64,000 bases of DNA from Betaproteobacteria bacterium (GCA_028292405.1 JAQGMJ010000003.1:1-64000), one strand, 5' to 3'; positions 47,913 through 58,282 are shown, counted from the stretch's first letter. Notes: generated by a model from the letters alone, not told the origin. Program-made: numbers and translations.

Positions 47913-48977
47913 TCAGGCCTTGCGTGCTTCCAGCAGGCTTTCGACCGCCGCGCGCCCGGCCGGGTTGGTCATGATGACCAGGGCGTCGCCGGGTTCGATG
48001 CGGTATTCCGGATCAGGATTGAACAGCCATTCGCCGCGGCGGTGGGTGGCCATGAGCAGGAAGTCGCGCGACTTGGCGGTGAGATCGCCCAAGGGACGCG
48101 GGGCCATGCCGGCGGGGATCAGCACTTCCTCCACCCGCAGGCCGTCGTCCCGGCGCAGCATCTGGTCCATAAAACTGACGACGTGGGGGCGGATCATCGC
48201 CGAGGCGATGCGCATGCCGCCGGTGAAGTCCGGGGAGACGATTTCATCCGCCCCGGCGCGGCGCGCCTTGTCGGCGTTGCGGATGTCGTGGACCCGTGCG
48301 ACGACGCGCGCCTTGGGCGCGATCTGCTTCACCGAGAGCGAGATGACGATGTTGCGGCTGTCGTCGCCGGTGACGGCAAAGACGCCGGCGGCGCGGTCGA
48401 TGCCGGCGGCGCGCAGCACGTCGTCGTCGGCGCCATCGCCATGCAGCACCAGGGCGTCGGGATGGTTCTCGCTATAGGCGGCGATGGCGTGCTCGGACTC
48501 CTCGATGACGACCAGGCGCCGCGCCGTCTTCGTCAGCTCGGTGGCGACGTTGCTGCCGACCCGGCCGATGCCGCAGATGATGTAGTGGTCCGAGAGCTTG
48601 GCGATGGCTTTTTGCATGCGGTTTCTCTTCAGGGTCTGGTTCAGGTCGGATTCGAGGATCATCACCGTCACGGTGGAGAACATGTAGGTCATGGTGCCGA
48701 TGCCGGTGAAGGCGATGAACACCGTGAACACCCGGCCCCAGGGGTGGCCGGACAAATCGACGATCTCGCCGTAGCCGATGGTGGCGACGGTGACGAAGGT
48801 CATGTAGAAACTGTCCAGCCAGGTGGTCTGCGCGCCGCCGATGATCTTGTAGCCGATGGTGCCGATCACGTGAACCATCATTACCACCAGCGCCGCCCAT
48901 AGCAGGCCGGTGGCGTGGTTTCTGGAAAGGATGTCGCGGAATCTGCGCCTGGTGGCCACGCGGGTCGGCCCGCTCAA
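47913..48977 (-). CDS. Potassium channel protein with RCK domains
   Basis: A 354-residue inner-membrane channel subunit: two membrane helices (about 25-45 and 80-105) around a selectivity filter TIGYG (FVTVATIGYGEIVD). A cytoplasmic RCK N domain with a Rossmann motif (YIICGIGRVGSNVATEL, GDGADDDVLRAAG) and an RCK C domain (about 270-350) follow. It is a ligand-gated K+ channel of the MthK/Kch type. The start is uncertain: TTG 48977 gives the full frame, GTG 48959 is an alternative, and neither has a good ribosome site. Confidence 0.88.
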   Translation of the reverse strand: MSGPTRVATRRRFRDILSRNHATGLLWAALVVMMVHVIGTIGYKIIGGAQTTWLDSFYMTFVTVATIGYGEIVDLSGHPWGRVFTVFIAFTGIGTMTYMFSTVTVMILESDLNQTLKRNRMQKAIAKLSDHYIICGIGRVGSNVATELTKTARRLVVIEESEHAIAAYSENHPDALVLHGDGADDDVLRAAGIDRAAGVFAVTGDDSRNIVISLSVKQIAPKARVVARVHDIRNADKARRAGADEIVSPDFTGGMRIASAMIRPHVVSFMDQMLRRDDGLRVEEVLIPAGMAPRPLGDLTAKSRDFLLMATHRRGEWLFNPDPEYRIEPGDALVIMTNPAGRAAVESLLEARKA

Positions 48978-49067
48978 GCGCGGGGATTTTTCTGGGGATG
49001 CGTGATTGTAGCCGCCCGCGCTTGGGCGCGGGCGGCTACATGGGCGGCTGACAACCCGAGAGACGGC

Positions 49068-50459
49068 TTACGTCGCCGGCTCGGGCTCCGGCGTGTTGCG
49101 CCGCCCGGCGCTGTACCAGTCGACCCGGCGCGTGGCCAGCATCACCACCGCCAGCAGGGCGAACAGGAAGATGGAACCCATCAGCAGTGCGTTGTCTTCG
49201 CTGATCAGCAGCATGTACAGCACGCCATACAGGCCGGCAAGCAGGCCGCCCATCGAAAGCGCACGCCACCAGCTTGCCAGCACAGCGCCCAGGTAGACGA
49301 CGATCAGGCCGACGCAGGCGGAGGAGGCGATGGCATAGGCGATCATGAAACCGATGTGTTCGGAGAGCGATACCAGCAGCAGGAAGAACATTGCCAGCGC
49401 CAGGCCGACCAGGCCGTATTGCAGCGGATGCACGGCAAGCGAGCGCAGCACCTCGAACAGGAAAAAACCGGCGAAGGTGAGGCCGATGAACAGGAAGCCG
49501 TACTTGGCGGCGCGCACCAGTTGCAGGTAGAGGTTGGCGGGCTGAACGAAGGCGACGCCGAATTCGTTGGCGGCGAAGTCTTCGCATTTGGCACTGGTGG
49601 CGCAGGTGGCGTAGGCCTGCCTGGCGTTGGTGGAGAAGAAGGAGGTCTGCCAGTCGGCGTGGAAGTCCTGCTTGGTGATGCGGCTGCCGGGCGAGAATTT
49701 GCCGAAGAAGCTCGGGTGCGGCCAGTTGGCGTCCAGGCTCACTTTGGTCTCGCGGCCGGTGGGGATGAAGCTCAAGCGCTCCATGCCGGCGAGATCGACG
49801 GCGAAGGAGAAGTCCGCTTCTTCGGCGCTTTCCCCTTCGAGTTGCGCCAGGACGGCGGAGATACCGCTGCCCAGGTGCGTCAGGTCGCCGCCGCTGCCGG
49901 GGACGAAGCGCACCGGGAGGCCGCCCCAATTGAGCGACGGGTTATTCGTGATCCCGCGCGGATCGGAGACGCCGAAGGCGAATACCGGCGCGCCCCAGGT
50001 GAGTTTTCCTTCGGCGGGGATGTAGCCGAAATCCTTCGGCAGGGAAAAGTGGCCGGAGACTTTCAGGCCGCTGGAATAGGTGAGCACCTGGTACAGGCCG
50101 CGGCGCTTGGGGTGCATTTCCGGGGCGGCGGTGACGCTCAGTTTCTCGGGCAGGAATTGCACGCTGCTGGTCTCGACTTTCTCGGTCCTGACGGTTTTTT
50201 TGTTCAGCTTGTCGTCCACCACCTCGGTGGTGTCGACCCACCTGCGCGTATATGGGACCACGATCACCGGCAAGGTGATGCGCTGCACGTCGGCGGCGGT
50301 GCGGGCGATATCGGCGACCACCTGGTCCTTGGCGGCGGCGCGTTCGCTGATCAGGTCGCGCACCATGCCCAGCGGAATGCCCATGAGCAGGGCGAGAATG
50401 ATGATGCCGATGATCTTCAGCGGCAGCGACAAGCGCCGGACGAAGGATGTTTTTTGCAT
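49068..50459 (-). CDS. creD: Inner-membrane protein CreD
   Basis: A 463-residue membrane protein of the CreD family. An N-terminal helix (about 12-34, LKIIGIIILALLMGIPLGMV) leads to a large periplasmic domain (about 35-330), then five or six C-terminal helices (FLFIGLTFAGFFLFEVL; HPLQYGLVGLALAMFFLLLVSLSEHIGF). The motifs RRGLYQVLTYSSGLKVSG and HPLQYGLVG are typical. In E. coli, CreD is an envelope-stress protein under CreBC control that affects colicin E2 and beta-lactam sensitivity. No creBC genes are adjacent here. GGGAG precedes the ATG. Confidence 0.9.
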   Translation of the reverse strand: MQKTSFVRRLSLPLKIIGIIILALLMGIPLGMVRDLISERAAAKDQVVADIARTAADVQRITLPVIVVPYTRRWVDTTEVVDDKLNKKTVRTEKVETSSVQFLPEKLSVTAAPEMHPKRRGLYQVLTYSSGLKVSGHFSLPKDFGYIPAEGKLTWGAPVFAFGVSDPRGITNNPSLNWGGLPVRFVPGSGGDLTHLGSGISAVLAQLEGESAEEADFSFAVDLAGMERLSFIPTGRETKVSLDANWPHPSFFGKFSPGSRITKQDFHADWQTSFFSTNARQAYATCATSAKCEDFAANEFGVAFVQPANLYLQLVRAAKYGFLFIGLTFAGFFLFEVLRSLAVHPLQYGLVGLALAMFFLLLVSLSEHIGFMIAYAIASSACVGLIVVYLGAVLASWWRALSMGGLLAGLYGVLYMLLISEDNALLMGSIFLFALLAVVMLATRRVDWYSAGRRNTPEPEPAT

Positions 50460-50595
50460 TGCGGCTCCCTGGATATTGGAGCCCTGATTGGGCGCGCCGC
50501 GTCTGGCTTAAATGTGGCGGCGCGCGGGCAAGGCGCGGCCGTATTGCGGCTTCGAGGTGCCAGGTGGCTGTGGCGGCGGGTCGCCGCAGCAGCGG

Positions 50596-51384
50596 TCAGG
50601 CGCCCATCTCGGCAGCGCGGATCACCTCGGCGCGGATTTCCTCGGTGATGCGCGCCTTGAGCGCGGCGAAGTCCGGCGTGGTCTTCAGGCGATAGTCGCG
50701 CGGGTGGGCGAAGTCCACCGCCATTTCGCATTTGATGCGGCCCGGGCGCGCGCTCATCACGACCACGCGGTTGGCCATGAAAATTGCTTCGTCGATGTCG
50801 TGGGTGACCAGCAGCACGGTCTTGCGCTCCTGCTCCCACAGGCCGAGCAGCAACTCCTGCATCAGTTCGCGGGTTTGATGGTCGAGGGCGCCGAAAGGCT
50901 CGTCGAGCAGCAGCATCTTGGGATTGTTGGCCAGCGCGCGGGCCAGGGCGGTGCGCTGCTGCATGCCGCCGGAGAGTTGGCGCGGCATGTGCTCGGCGAA
51001 GGCGGCGAGGCCGACGCGCTCGAGGTAAAGGTCGCAGATTTCTTTTTGTCTGGCCGGCGCCATGCCCTGCTCGCGCAGGCCGAAGGCGATGTTTTGCCGC
51101 ACCGTCAGCCAGGGGAACAGGGTGTAGCTCTGGAACACCATGCCGCGATCCGCGCCCGGACCGGTGATGGGCAAGCCGTCCATGCGCACCTGGCCGGCGC
51201 TGGGTGTGTCCAGCCCGGCGACGATGCGCAGCAGCGTGGATTTTCCGCAGCCTGATGGCCCGAGGATGGCGATGAAGTCGTTGTCGCGCGCCTCGAGCGA
51301 CACCGGCTGCAGCGCGCGCGTGGGCGCGGCGCCGCGCGTGCCGGGGAAGGTACGCTCGACGGCATCGATTTCAAGCGCAGCCAT
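50596..51384 (-). CDS. NitT/TauT-type ABC transporter ATP-binding protein
   Basis: A 262-residue ATPase with Walker [10 protein letters not shown] (about 43-51), Q-loop [16 protein letters not shown], signature [16 protein letters not shown], Walker [13 protein letters not shown] and H-loop THDIDEA. It belongs to the SsuB/TauB/NrtD group that powers uptake of sulfonates, nitrate, cyanate or pyrimidines. Its ATG lies in a TGATG overlap with the permease stop. With the permease (51384) and binding protein (52179) it forms a complete importer next to hutG. Confidence 0.92.
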   Translation of the reverse strand: MAALEIDAVERTFPGTRGAAPTRALQPVSLEARDNDFIAILGPSGCGKSTLLRIVAGLDTPSAGQVRMDGLPITGPGADRGMVFQSYTLFPWLTVRQNIAFGLREQGMAPARQKEICDLYLERVGLAAFAEHMPRQLSGGMQQRTALARALANNPKMLLLDEPFGALDHQTRELMQELLLGLWEQERKTVLLVTHDIDEAIFMANRVVVMSARPGRIKCEMAVDFAHPRDYRLKTTPDFAALKARITEEIRAEVIRAAEMGA

Positions 51385-52157
51385 CAGGCAAACTTCCAGT
51401 GGAACAGCTTGCGGTTGGCGGCCTGGAAGCTGAAATCGGAAACCAGGCCGATCAGGCCGATGACGACGATGCCGAAGATCATCTGGTCGGTAGCCAGCAG
51501 CGCCTGGCTGTCGGTGATCATGTGGCCGATGCCCTCGGAGGAGCCGATCAGTTCGGCAACGATCACATAGGTCCAGGCCCAGCCGAGCGTCAGACGCAGG
51601 TGCTCGGCGATTTCCGGGGCAGCGTGCGGGATCAGCACGCGCTTGACGATGCCGGCGTCGCTCGCCCCGAGGGTGTAGGCGGCTTCGACCAGGTCGCGCC
51701 GGGTGGCGCCGACGGTGACGGCGACCATCAGCACGATCTGGAAAAACGAGCCGATGAATATCACCGCCAGCTTTTGCGACTCGCCGACACCCAGCCAGAG
51801 GATCAGCAGCGGGATGAAGGCGGAAGCCGGCAGGTAGCGCGCGAAAGAAATGAAGGGTTCGAAAAACGCCTCCACCGGCTTGTAGGCGCCCATCGCTACA
51901 CCCAGCGGCACGGCGAGCGCGGCGGCGATGGCAAAGCCGCCGAGCACGCGCCAGATGGTGAAACCAATGTCCCGCGCGAAGCCGAAATCGGTAAGCAGGC
52001 TCCAGCCGGCCTTGAGCATTTGCAGCGGGCTTGCGAGAAAGGTCGGCGCCACCAGGCCGCTCAGGGTGACGGCGCCCCACACGGCGACGAAGAGCACGAA
52101 AAAGGCCACGCCCAGGACGATGCGCTGCCGGCGCGCGACGGGTTTGAGCGGGGTCAT
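51384..52157 (-). CDS. NitT/TauT-type ABC transporter permease
   Basis: A 257-residue inner-membrane permease with six predicted helices and the coupling EAA-loop LVEAAYTLGASDAGIVKRVLIPHAAPEI, the contact point with the ATPase. SsuC/TauC relatives have the same size and layout. It is translated in a chain with the ATPase gene (TGATG overlap) and lies 21 bp after the binding-protein gene. Confidence 0.92.
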   Translation of the reverse strand: MTPLKPVARRQRIVLGVAFFVLFVAVWGAVTLSGLVAPTFLASPLQMLKAGWSLLTDFGFARDIGFTIWRVLGGFAIAAALAVPLGVAMGAYKPVEAFFEPFISFARYLPASAFIPLLILWLGVGESQKLAVIFIGSFFQIVLMVAVTVGATRRDLVEAAYTLGASDAGIVKRVLIPHAAPEIAEHLRLTLGWAWTYVIVAELIGSSEGIGHMITDSQALLATDQMIFGIVVIGLIGLVSDFSFQAANRKLFHWKFA

Positions 52158-52178
52158 GTGGACCGGGGGTGTTCCTGC

Positions 52179-53135
52179 CTAGGGCAGGTAGGTGGTTTCG
52201 TGCAGGGTATCGATGTCGGGAATGCCGCGGATTACGCCGTTTTCCAGCAGCAGTTCGGCGGCGTCGCGCGAAAAGCGCGCGATCTCGCCGGCGAAAAACT
52301 GCTTGTTGGCGGCGCGGTCCTGCCAGGTGATGAAGGTGGCGGACTTGGCGAACTGCTCGCCGGTCTGCTTTACCGCCGCGCCCATGATCTCGTTGGTTTT
52401 CGCCGGTTCCTTTTTAGTCATCTCCAGCGCCTCGAACCAGCTGCGCGTGAGTGCCTCGGCGGCCTTGGGGTTGGCACGAAGAAAACTGCGCGGACAGCCG
52501 AGGGTGTCGACCACGACGGGATAGTCCTTGGTGGTGAGCAGAATTTTGCCGGCTTCGGGCTTGTCGCGCACGGCCGAGAGATAGGGCTCGTAGGTCTGCG
52601 CCGCATCGTTTTGCCCGGCGATGAAGGCATTGGCGGCGGCCTGCGGCGAGAGAGTGACGCGCTTGATGTCTTTCATGCTCATGCCGTTTTTCTTCAGCAT
52701 GTAGGCGAGTACGAAAAACGGCGAGGTCCCAGGGGCATCGACGCCGATGGCTTTGCCTTTGAGGTCCTTGATGCTGGCGACGTCCCTGCGCACGGCCAGG
52801 CCGTCGCCGCCGTTGGACTTGTCGAGCAGCAATATCTGCGTGATCTGCACGCCGTTGGCGTTCCAGGCAACGTGGGTTTCGACGGTGGTGGCGGCGCACT
52901 GGATGGCGCCGGCGGCCAGGGCGAGGTGGCGGCTGGCCTGCGGGATCAGCTTGAGGTCGACGTCCAGGCCGTTCCTCTTGAAAATGCCTGCCTTGTCGGC
53001 CAGGGTGAGCGGCGCGAAGCCAGTCCAGCCGCTCATGCCGATGGCGATTTTCACGGGCGCCTGCGCCTGGACGTGACCGCTATAGAGGGCTGCGAGCGCA
53101 GACAGCGCCGCCAGCGCAGTGGCAATGCGATTCAT
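52179..53135 (-). CDS. NitT/TauT-type ABC substrate-binding protein
   Basis: A 318-residue periplasmic protein. It has a signal peptide (about 1-24, ALAALSALAALYSGHVQA), then KIAIGMSGWTGFAPLTLADKAG, IFKRNGLDVDLKLIPQAS, GKAIGVDAPGTSPFFVLAYML and FIAGQNDAAQTYEPYLS. The ligand class (sulfonate, nitrate, pyrimidine or amide-like) cannot be decided. ATG 53135 is preferred because the signal peptide begins there. It heads the transporter operon; hutG lies 221 bp upstream in the same direction, so a nitrogen compound related to N-formyl amino acids is possible as ligand. Confidence 0.9.
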   Translation of the reverse strand: MNRIATALAALSALAALYSGHVQAQAPVKIAIGMSGWTGFAPLTLADKAGIFKRNGLDVDLKLIPQASRHLALAAGAIQCAATTVETHVAWNANGVQITQILLLDKSNGGDGLAVRRDVASIKDLKGKAIGVDAPGTSPFFVLAYMLKKNGMSMKDIKRVTLSPQAAANAFIAGQNDAAQTYEPYLSAVRDKPEAGKILLTTKDYPVVVDTLGCPRSFLRANPKAAEALTRSWFEALEMTKKEPAKTNEIMGAAVKQTGEQFAKSATFITWQDRAANKQFFAGEIARFSRDAAELLLENGVIRGIPDIDTLHETTYLP

Positions 53136-53356
53136 GGTGGAACTCCCCTGTAGGCCCATCAAGGTCCGCCGGACGCGCCGCCTCCTCCCCCGAGGTGCGA
53201 ACCATTCACGTCCGATACCGGCGAGCCCCGCGACAGGCCGAAAACCGATAAGGGAAATATAACCGAAGCCGCCGCAATGCGGAACTGATTCCGTGCGCCG
53301 GCGCCATGCGCTTCGCTTATCGGCGACGGGAATATTCCGCCGCCGCTTGATCGGCC

Positions 53357-54166
53357 TCAGGCGCGCCCGGCGCGGACGCCTTCTTCGATGAAGGTGTCGA
53401 TCACCCGGCGCAGCAGCGGGCGCACGCCGGCGGCCAGGGCTTCGTCGAAGGCGAACGAGCCGCCCTCGTCCATATAGACGCGCCACGACAGTTCCAGTTG
53501 CGCGGCATGTACGCGGCCGGCCGGGTCGCCGTAGGCGCGGGTGATGTAGCCGCCCTTGAAGCGGCCGTTGAGCACGGCGCTGTAGCCCGGCACGGATTCG
53601 GCCGCGGCCAAGAGCGCGGGACCGATGGCCGGGGCGGCGCTCGCCCCATCGCCGGTGCCGAGGTTGATGTCCCACAGCCGGCCGTCGAAAAAACGCGGCA
53701 GTACGGACTTGATCGAATGGGCGTCGAATAACAGCGCGTAGCCGTGCTTGGCCTTCAACGCCGCCAGTTCCTCGGCAAGCTTGACGTGATATGGCTTCCA
53801 GTAACGTTGCACCCGCGCCTCCACCTCGGCCACATCGGGCTCCTGGCCCGGCAGATACACCGGCTCGAACTCGAAGGTGGTCAGCGGGCACAGCTCGGTG
53901 TTGTTGGCGCCGGGATAGAGGCTCTTGCCTTCGGGGTCGCGGTTCAGGTCGATGACGTAGCGCGAGTTGAGCGCCACCAGCATATTGGCGCCCATGCCCT
54001 GCAGGAAGTCGTACAGATGCGGCAGGTGCCAGTCGGTGTCGGCCACCTGCAGCGCCGCCGGGGTCATGCGCGCGGCGAGTTCGGGCGGCAGGGCGGTGCC
54101 GACGTGGGGCATGCTGACCAGTAGGGGCAGCGGGCCGCGTTCGCAGAGAAAAGTAAAGTCTGTCAT
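53357..54166 (-). CDS. hutG: N-formylglutamate deformylase
   Basis: A 269-residue amidohydrolase of the N-formylglutamate amidohydrolase family: VSMPHVGTALPPEL (metal-binding His), LNSRYVIDLNRDPEGKSLYPG, LCPLTTFEFEPVY, LFDAHSIKSVLPRFF (His and Asp) and FKGGYITRAYGDP. It splits N-formyl-L-glutamate into glutamate and formate, the last step of the five-step histidine pathway. The other hut genes are not in the window, so either hutG is separated from them or the enzyme acts on another N-formyl compound, perhaps one brought in by the adjoining ABC transporter. Confidence 0.92.
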   Translation of the reverse strand: MTDFTFLCERGPLPLLVSMPHVGTALPPELAARMTPAALQVADTDWHLPHLYDFLQGMGANMLVALNSRYVIDLNRDPEGKSLYPGANNTELCPLTTFEFEPVYLPGQEPDVAEVEARVQRYWKPYHVKLAEELAALKAKHGYALLFDAHSIKSVLPRFFDGRLWDINLGTGDGASAAPAIGPALLAAAESVPGYSAVLNGRFKGGYITRAYGDPAGRVHAAQLELSWRVYMDEGGSFAFDEALAAGVRPLLRRVIDTFIEEGVRAGRA

Positions 54167-54217
54167 CGATAAAACCTTGCCGCGGGACTGTGCATCCGAA
54201 CCGGGCTCAGGTTGGGA

Positions 54218-54946
54218 CTATTTAGGGGCCGTCGGCTTCCAGGCCTGTGCCCGCTTTTCGGCCGCCGCAATGTCCGGCGGCAGCATGCGCTTTTTGAGCT
54301 CGTCCAGCTTGGCCTGGCCATTGGGTATTTCGGCCGAGTTCTGGCGCACCGCCAGTATCAGCCATTTCGCGCCTTCGACGCGAAAGTCCCGCTGCTTGTC
54401 GAACTCGCCTTGCGCCGATGGGCCGAAGCCGATCAGCACGCCGAGCGCGTACTGGGCCAGGGCATAGTTCTGCTCGGCGGCAGTGCCGAACCAGGTGACC
54501 GCATCGTCCGCGCTTTTCGGCACGCCCAGGCCGTCGAGGCTGCGCACGCCCATCATGTATTGCGACAGGGCGTCGCCGTTTTCGGCGGCGCGGCGCGCCC
54601 ATTCGATCGACTTGGTGTTGTCGCGCGTGGCGCCGCGCCCCTGTGCATAGAACATGCCCAGCATGCCCTGCGCCGGCGCGTAATTGGCATCCGCCGCCTT
54701 CTGGAACCACTCGAAGGCCTGCGCGTCATCGCGCCCGATGCCCTGGCCTTCGGCGTACATCTTGCCGAGCAGGTACATCGCCTCCGGCTTGCCGCGCCTG
54801 GCGTCCGGGCTCAGCTCGGTAAAGGCAAGTTTGTAGTTTTTCTTCTGGTAGGCCTGGCGGCCGCGTGCCAGGTCGGCCCAGGCTGCCGAGGGCAGGCCGG
54901 CCGCGAAAATCACGGCGCTAATCAGCAATAGAGCGGGCTTGCGCAT
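54218..54946 (-). CDS. Sel1-repeat periplasmic protein
   Basis: A 242-residue protein with a signal peptide (about 1-24, ALLLISAVIFAAGLPSAAWA) and four or so Sel1-like repeats (about 50-190). Examples are AMYLLGKMYAEGQGIGRDDAQAFEWF, AQGMLGMFYAQGRGATRDNTKSIEWA and SQYMMGVRSLDGLGVPKSADDAVTWF. Sel1 repeats form solenoids for protein contacts in the periplasm. The gene lies 4 bp after apbC in the same direction, so the two are probably co-transcribed although no functional link is obvious. Confidence 0.87.
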   Translation of the reverse strand: MRKPALLLISAVIFAAGLPSAAWADLARGRQAYQKKNYKLAFTELSPDARRGKPEAMYLLGKMYAEGQGIGRDDAQAFEWFQKAADANYAPAQGMLGMFYAQGRGATRDNTKSIEWARRAAENGDALSQYMMGVRSLDGLGVPKSADDAVTWFGTAAEQNYALAQYALGVLIGFGPSAQGEFDKQRDFRVEGAKWLILAVRQNSAEIPNGQAKLDELKKRMLPPDIAAAEKRAQAWKPTAPK

Positions 54947-54950
54947 GGCT

Positions 54951-56042
54951 TCAGGTATTTTTCGAGATGACGATATTCGGGAATTTTCCCGTCATGTCTT
55001 TCATGCTGTCGGCGATTTTCACCGCGACCTTGCGTGCGATGGTCTTGTAGATTCCGGCAATCATGCCTTCGGGGTCGGATACCACGGTGGGCTTGCCGGT
55101 GTCGGTCTGCTCGCGGATGCCGATGTCCAGCGGCAGCGAACCCAGCAGCTCGATGCCGTAGTCCTTGGCCATTTTCTCGCCGCCGCCGCTGCCGAAAATG
55201 TGCTCCATGTGGCCGCAATTCGAGCAGATGTGCATGCTCATGTTTTCCACTACGCCGAGGATCGGGATGCCGACTTTCTCGAACATCTTCAGGCCCTTGC
55301 GCGCGTCGAGCAGCGCGATGTCTTGCGGCGTCGTGACGATGACGGCGCCGGTAACCGGCACTTTTTGCGCGAGGGTCAGCTGGATGTCGCCGGTGCCCGG
55401 GGGCATGTCGACGATCAGGTAATCGAGTTCGCGCCAGTTGGTCTGGTGCAGCAGCTGGTCCAGCGCCTGGGTGACCATCGGGCCGCGCCAGACCATCGGC
55501 GTTTCCGCGTCGATCATGAAGCCGATGGAATTGGCCTGGATGCCGTGGCCGATCATTGGGTCCATGGTCTTGCCGTCGGGCGAATCCGGGCGGCCGGTGA
55601 TGCCGAGCATCTGCGGCTGCGAGGGGCCGTAGATGTCGGCGTCGAGCACGCCCACGGTGGCGCCTTCGGCGGCCAGGGCCAGCGCCAGGTTGGCGGCGGT
55701 GGTGCTTTTCCCCACGCCGCCCTTGCCGGAGGCAATCGCAATGATGTTTTTTACGTTGGCCAGCGGCTTGACGCCGCGCTGCACTGCGTGCGAAGCGATC
55801 TTGACGTAGACATTGGCGCTGACGTTGCCGGCGCCGGGGATCGCCTTGAGCGCGGCGATGACGGCGCTGCGCAGGCCGTCGATCTGCGATTTGGCGGGGT
55901 AGCCCAGCTCGATATCCAGGCTGACATCGTCACCTGCGACTTTTATGTTTCGGGCCGATTTGGTGGCGAGAAAATCGCGGCCGGTGTTGGGGTCGATGAC
56001 GCTTTTCAGGGCGTCCTGCACTTGTGCGGTGGTGATGCTCAT
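54951..56042 (-). CDS. apbC: Iron-sulfur cluster carrier protein ApbC/Mrp
   Basis: A 363-residue P-loop carrier that binds and delivers 4Fe-4S clusters. The N-terminal MIP18/DUF59 domain (about 3-80) precedes the deviant Walker A ASGKGGVGKSTTAANLALAL (about 105-124), DADIYGPSQP, DMPPGTGDIQLTL, and the CxxC cluster site MHICSNCGHMEHIFG. ATG 56042 gives a start at MSITTAQV; the upstream start at 56072 is less likely. It is divergent from metG, the same arrangement as in E. coli and many other proteobacteria. Confidence 0.95.
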   Translation of the reverse strand: MSITTAQVQDALKSVIDPNTGRDFLATKSARNIKVAGDDVSLDIELGYPAKSQIDGLRSAVIAALKAIPGAGNVSANVYVKIASHAVQRGVKPLANVKNIIAIASGKGGVGKSTTAANLALALAAEGATVGVLDADIYGPSQPQMLGITGRPDSPDGKTMDPMIGHGIQANSIGFMIDAETPMVWRGPMVTQALDQLLHQTNWRELDYLIVDMPPGTGDIQLTLAQKVPVTGAVIVTTPQDIALLDARKGLKMFEKVGIPILGVVENMSMHICSNCGHMEHIFGSGGGEKMAKDYGIELLGSLPLDIGIREQTDTGKPTVVSDPEGMIAGIYKTIARKVAVKIADSMKDMTGKFPNIVISKNT

Positions 56043-56203
56043 TGGCCTGCCGGTAAGAATGAAGCCGCGCATCCCGGAACGGGTGCGCCGAACATGGAAG
56101 TCTAGCCTAAACCGGGGCCGAATACGGTTCCCCTGATAAAATCAGGGTTTTCCGCAAGTTTGATGCGAATCGCCTTCGGATTCGCCACAAAGGCTGCCGT
56201 TTA

Positions 56204-58282
56204 ATGTCCCGCACGCTGTTCGTCACCACCGCCCTGCCCTATGCCAACGGCCCGTTTCACATCGGCCACATCATGGAGTACATCCAGGCCGACATCTGGG
56301 TGCGTTTCCAGCGCATGCGCGGCAACACGGTGCACTTTGTCGGCGCCGACGACGCGCATGGCGCGCCGATCATGATCGCGGCTGAAAAGGCCGGCAAGAC
56401 GCCGCAGGAATTCGTCGCGGAGATCGCCGGTGGGCGCAAGCAATATCTGGACGGGTTTCACATCAGTTTCGACAACTGGCACTCGACCGACTCGCCGGAA
56501 AACACCGAGCTGTCGCAGGACATCTACCGCAAGCTGAAGGCCAAGGGCCTGATCGCCACCAAGACCATCGAGCAGTTCTACGATCCGGTCAAGGGCATGT
56601 TCCTGCCGGACCGCTACATCAAGGGCGAGTGTCCGGTGTGCCATTCGCAGGACCAATATGGCGACGCCTGCGAGGTGTGCAGCTCGGTTTATGCGCCGAC
56701 CGAGCTGATCAGCCCCTACTCGACGCTCACCGGTGCGGCGCCGGTGATGAAGAGTTCGGAACACTATTTTTTCAAGCTTTCCGACCCGCAGTGCGTGGAC
56801 TTTCTGAAAAGCTGGACCGGCGGCGAGCGCCTGCAATCGCAGGTGGCGAACAAGGCGCGCGAGTGGCTGGAGGGCGATAGCGGCCTGGCCGACTGGGACA
56901 TTTCGCGCGACGAGCCCTATTTCGGCATCCCGATTCCCGACGCGCCGGGCAAGTATTTCTACGTCTGGCTGGATGCGCCGGTGGGCTATCTCGCGTCGCT
57001 GAAAAACTATTGCGCCAGGGCCGGCATCGATTTCGCGGCGCTGCTGAAGGATCCCGAGACCGAGCAGATCCACTTCATCGGCAAGGACATCATCTATTTC
57101 CACACCCTGTTCTGGCCGGCGATGCTCAAATTCGCCGACTACAAGGTGCCGGACCGCGTGTACGTGCACGGCTTCATGACGGTAAAAAGCGAGAAAATGA
57201 GCAAGTCTCGCGGCACCGGCATCAGCCCGCTCAAGTATCTCGCCATCGGCATGAATGCCGAATGGCTGCGCTATTACATCGCGGCCAAGCTGAACTCGAA
57301 TGTCGAGGATGTGGACTTCATTCCTGACGACTTTATCGCGCGGGTCAACAGCGACCTGATCGGCAAATACGTCAACATCGCCTCACGCTGCGCCGGCTTT
57401 GTCACCAAGAAATTCGGCGGCAAGCTGGATGCGCCGCAATTCTCGCCCGAAATCACCGCTGCCTATAGCGGCGCCGCCGCGGAGATCGCTGCCTTCTACG
57501 AGACCCGCGAATACGGCAAGGCCGCGCGCAAGATCATGGAACTGGCCGACTTGGCGAACCAGTACGTCGACGCCAACAAGCCCTGGGAACTGGCCAAACA
57601 AGCCGGACAGGAAGCGCAGTTGCATGCCGTATGCTCGACCGCGCTTGCGTTGTTCCGCGAGCTGACCTTGTACCTCAAGCCGATCCTGCCGCATCTGGCC
57701 GAGCAGGCGGAAAAGCTGCTGAATGTGGCGCCGATGGCCTGGAGCGACGCATGGAAGCCGCTGGCGGCGGGGCACCAGATCAACGCCTACACCCACCTGA
57801 TGGCTCGCGTCGATCCCAAGCTGCTCGATACCCTGCTGCCGCCGGAGGAAGCCGCCGAGCCGGCACCGGCCAAGGCCGTGGCAAAGGCAGCGGCCAAGCC
57901 TGCGACGAAAGCCGAAGCCAAACCGGCCGATGCAGCCGGCGCCGGTTTGATCAGCATCGACGATTTCGCGAAGGTTGACCTGCGCATCGCCAGGATCGTC
58001 AACGCCGAACACGTCGAAGGTGCGGAAAAGCTGATTAAGATCACGCTCGATGTCGGCGAGGAAAAGCCGCGCACGGTTTTCGCCGGCATCAAGTCGGCCT
58101 ATGATCCGGGCACGCTGATCGGCAAGCATACGGTGATGGTGGCCAACCTGGCGCCGCGCAAGATGAAGTTTGGCTTGTCGGAAGGGATGATTTTGGCGGC
58201 GAGCGATCCTGCCGGCAAACACCCTGGCCTGTTCATCCTCCAACCGCATCAAGGCGCTTTGCCCGGAATGAAGGTAAAGTGA
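56204..58282 (+). CDS. metG: Methionyl-tRNA synthetase
   Basis: A 692-residue enzyme that charges tRNA-Met. The Rossmann catalytic core has the HIGH motif at H19-H22 (PFHIGH), the zinc knuckle [17 protein letters not shown] (about 141-157) and the KMSKS loop ([11 protein letters not shown], near residue 331). An anticodon-binding domain follows, then an Ala/Lys/Pro-rich linker (about 550-585, [20 protein letters not shown]) and a C-terminal tRNA-binding/dimerisation domain (about 590-692, [23 protein letters not shown]). This is the full-length dimeric form. It is divergent from apbC. Confidence 0.97.
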   Translation: MSRTLFVTTALPYANGPFHIGHIMEYIQADIWVRFQRMRGNTVHFVGADDAHGAPIMIAAEKAGKTPQEFVAEIAGGRKQYLDGFHISFDNWHSTDSPENTELSQDIYRKLKAKGLIATKTIEQFYDPVKGMFLPDRYIKGECPVCHSQDQYGDACEVCSSVYAPTELISPYSTLTGAAPVMKSSEHYFFKLSDPQCVDFLKSWTGGERLQSQVANKAREWLEGDSGLADWDISRDEPYFGIPIPDAPGKYFYVWLDAPVGYLASLKNYCARAGIDFAALLKDPETEQIHFIGKDIIYFHTLFWPAMLKFADYKVPDRVYVHGFMTVKSEKMSKSRGTGISPLKYLAIGMNAEWLRYYIAAKLNSNVEDVDFIPDDFIARVNSDLIGKYVNIASRCAGFVTKKFGGKLDAPQFSPEITAAYSGAAAEIAAFYETREYGKAARKIMELADLANQYVDANKPWELAKQAGQEAQLHAVCSTALALFRELTLYLKPILPHLAEQAEKLLNVAPMAWSDAWKPLAAGHQINAYTHLMARVDPKLLDTLLPPEEAAEPAPAKAVAKAAAKPATKAEAKPADAAGAGLISIDDFAKVDLRIARIVNAEHVEGAEKLIKITLDVGEEKPRTVFAGIKSAYDPGTLIGKHTVMVANLAPRKMKFGLSEGMILAASDPAGKHPGLFILQPHQGALPGMKVK

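Noticed and set aside
53136-53356. Possible riboswitch upstream of the ABC transporter genes
   Set aside because: I compared it by eye with guanidine-I, TPP and SAM consensus features and found no match; a covariance-model search would be decisive.
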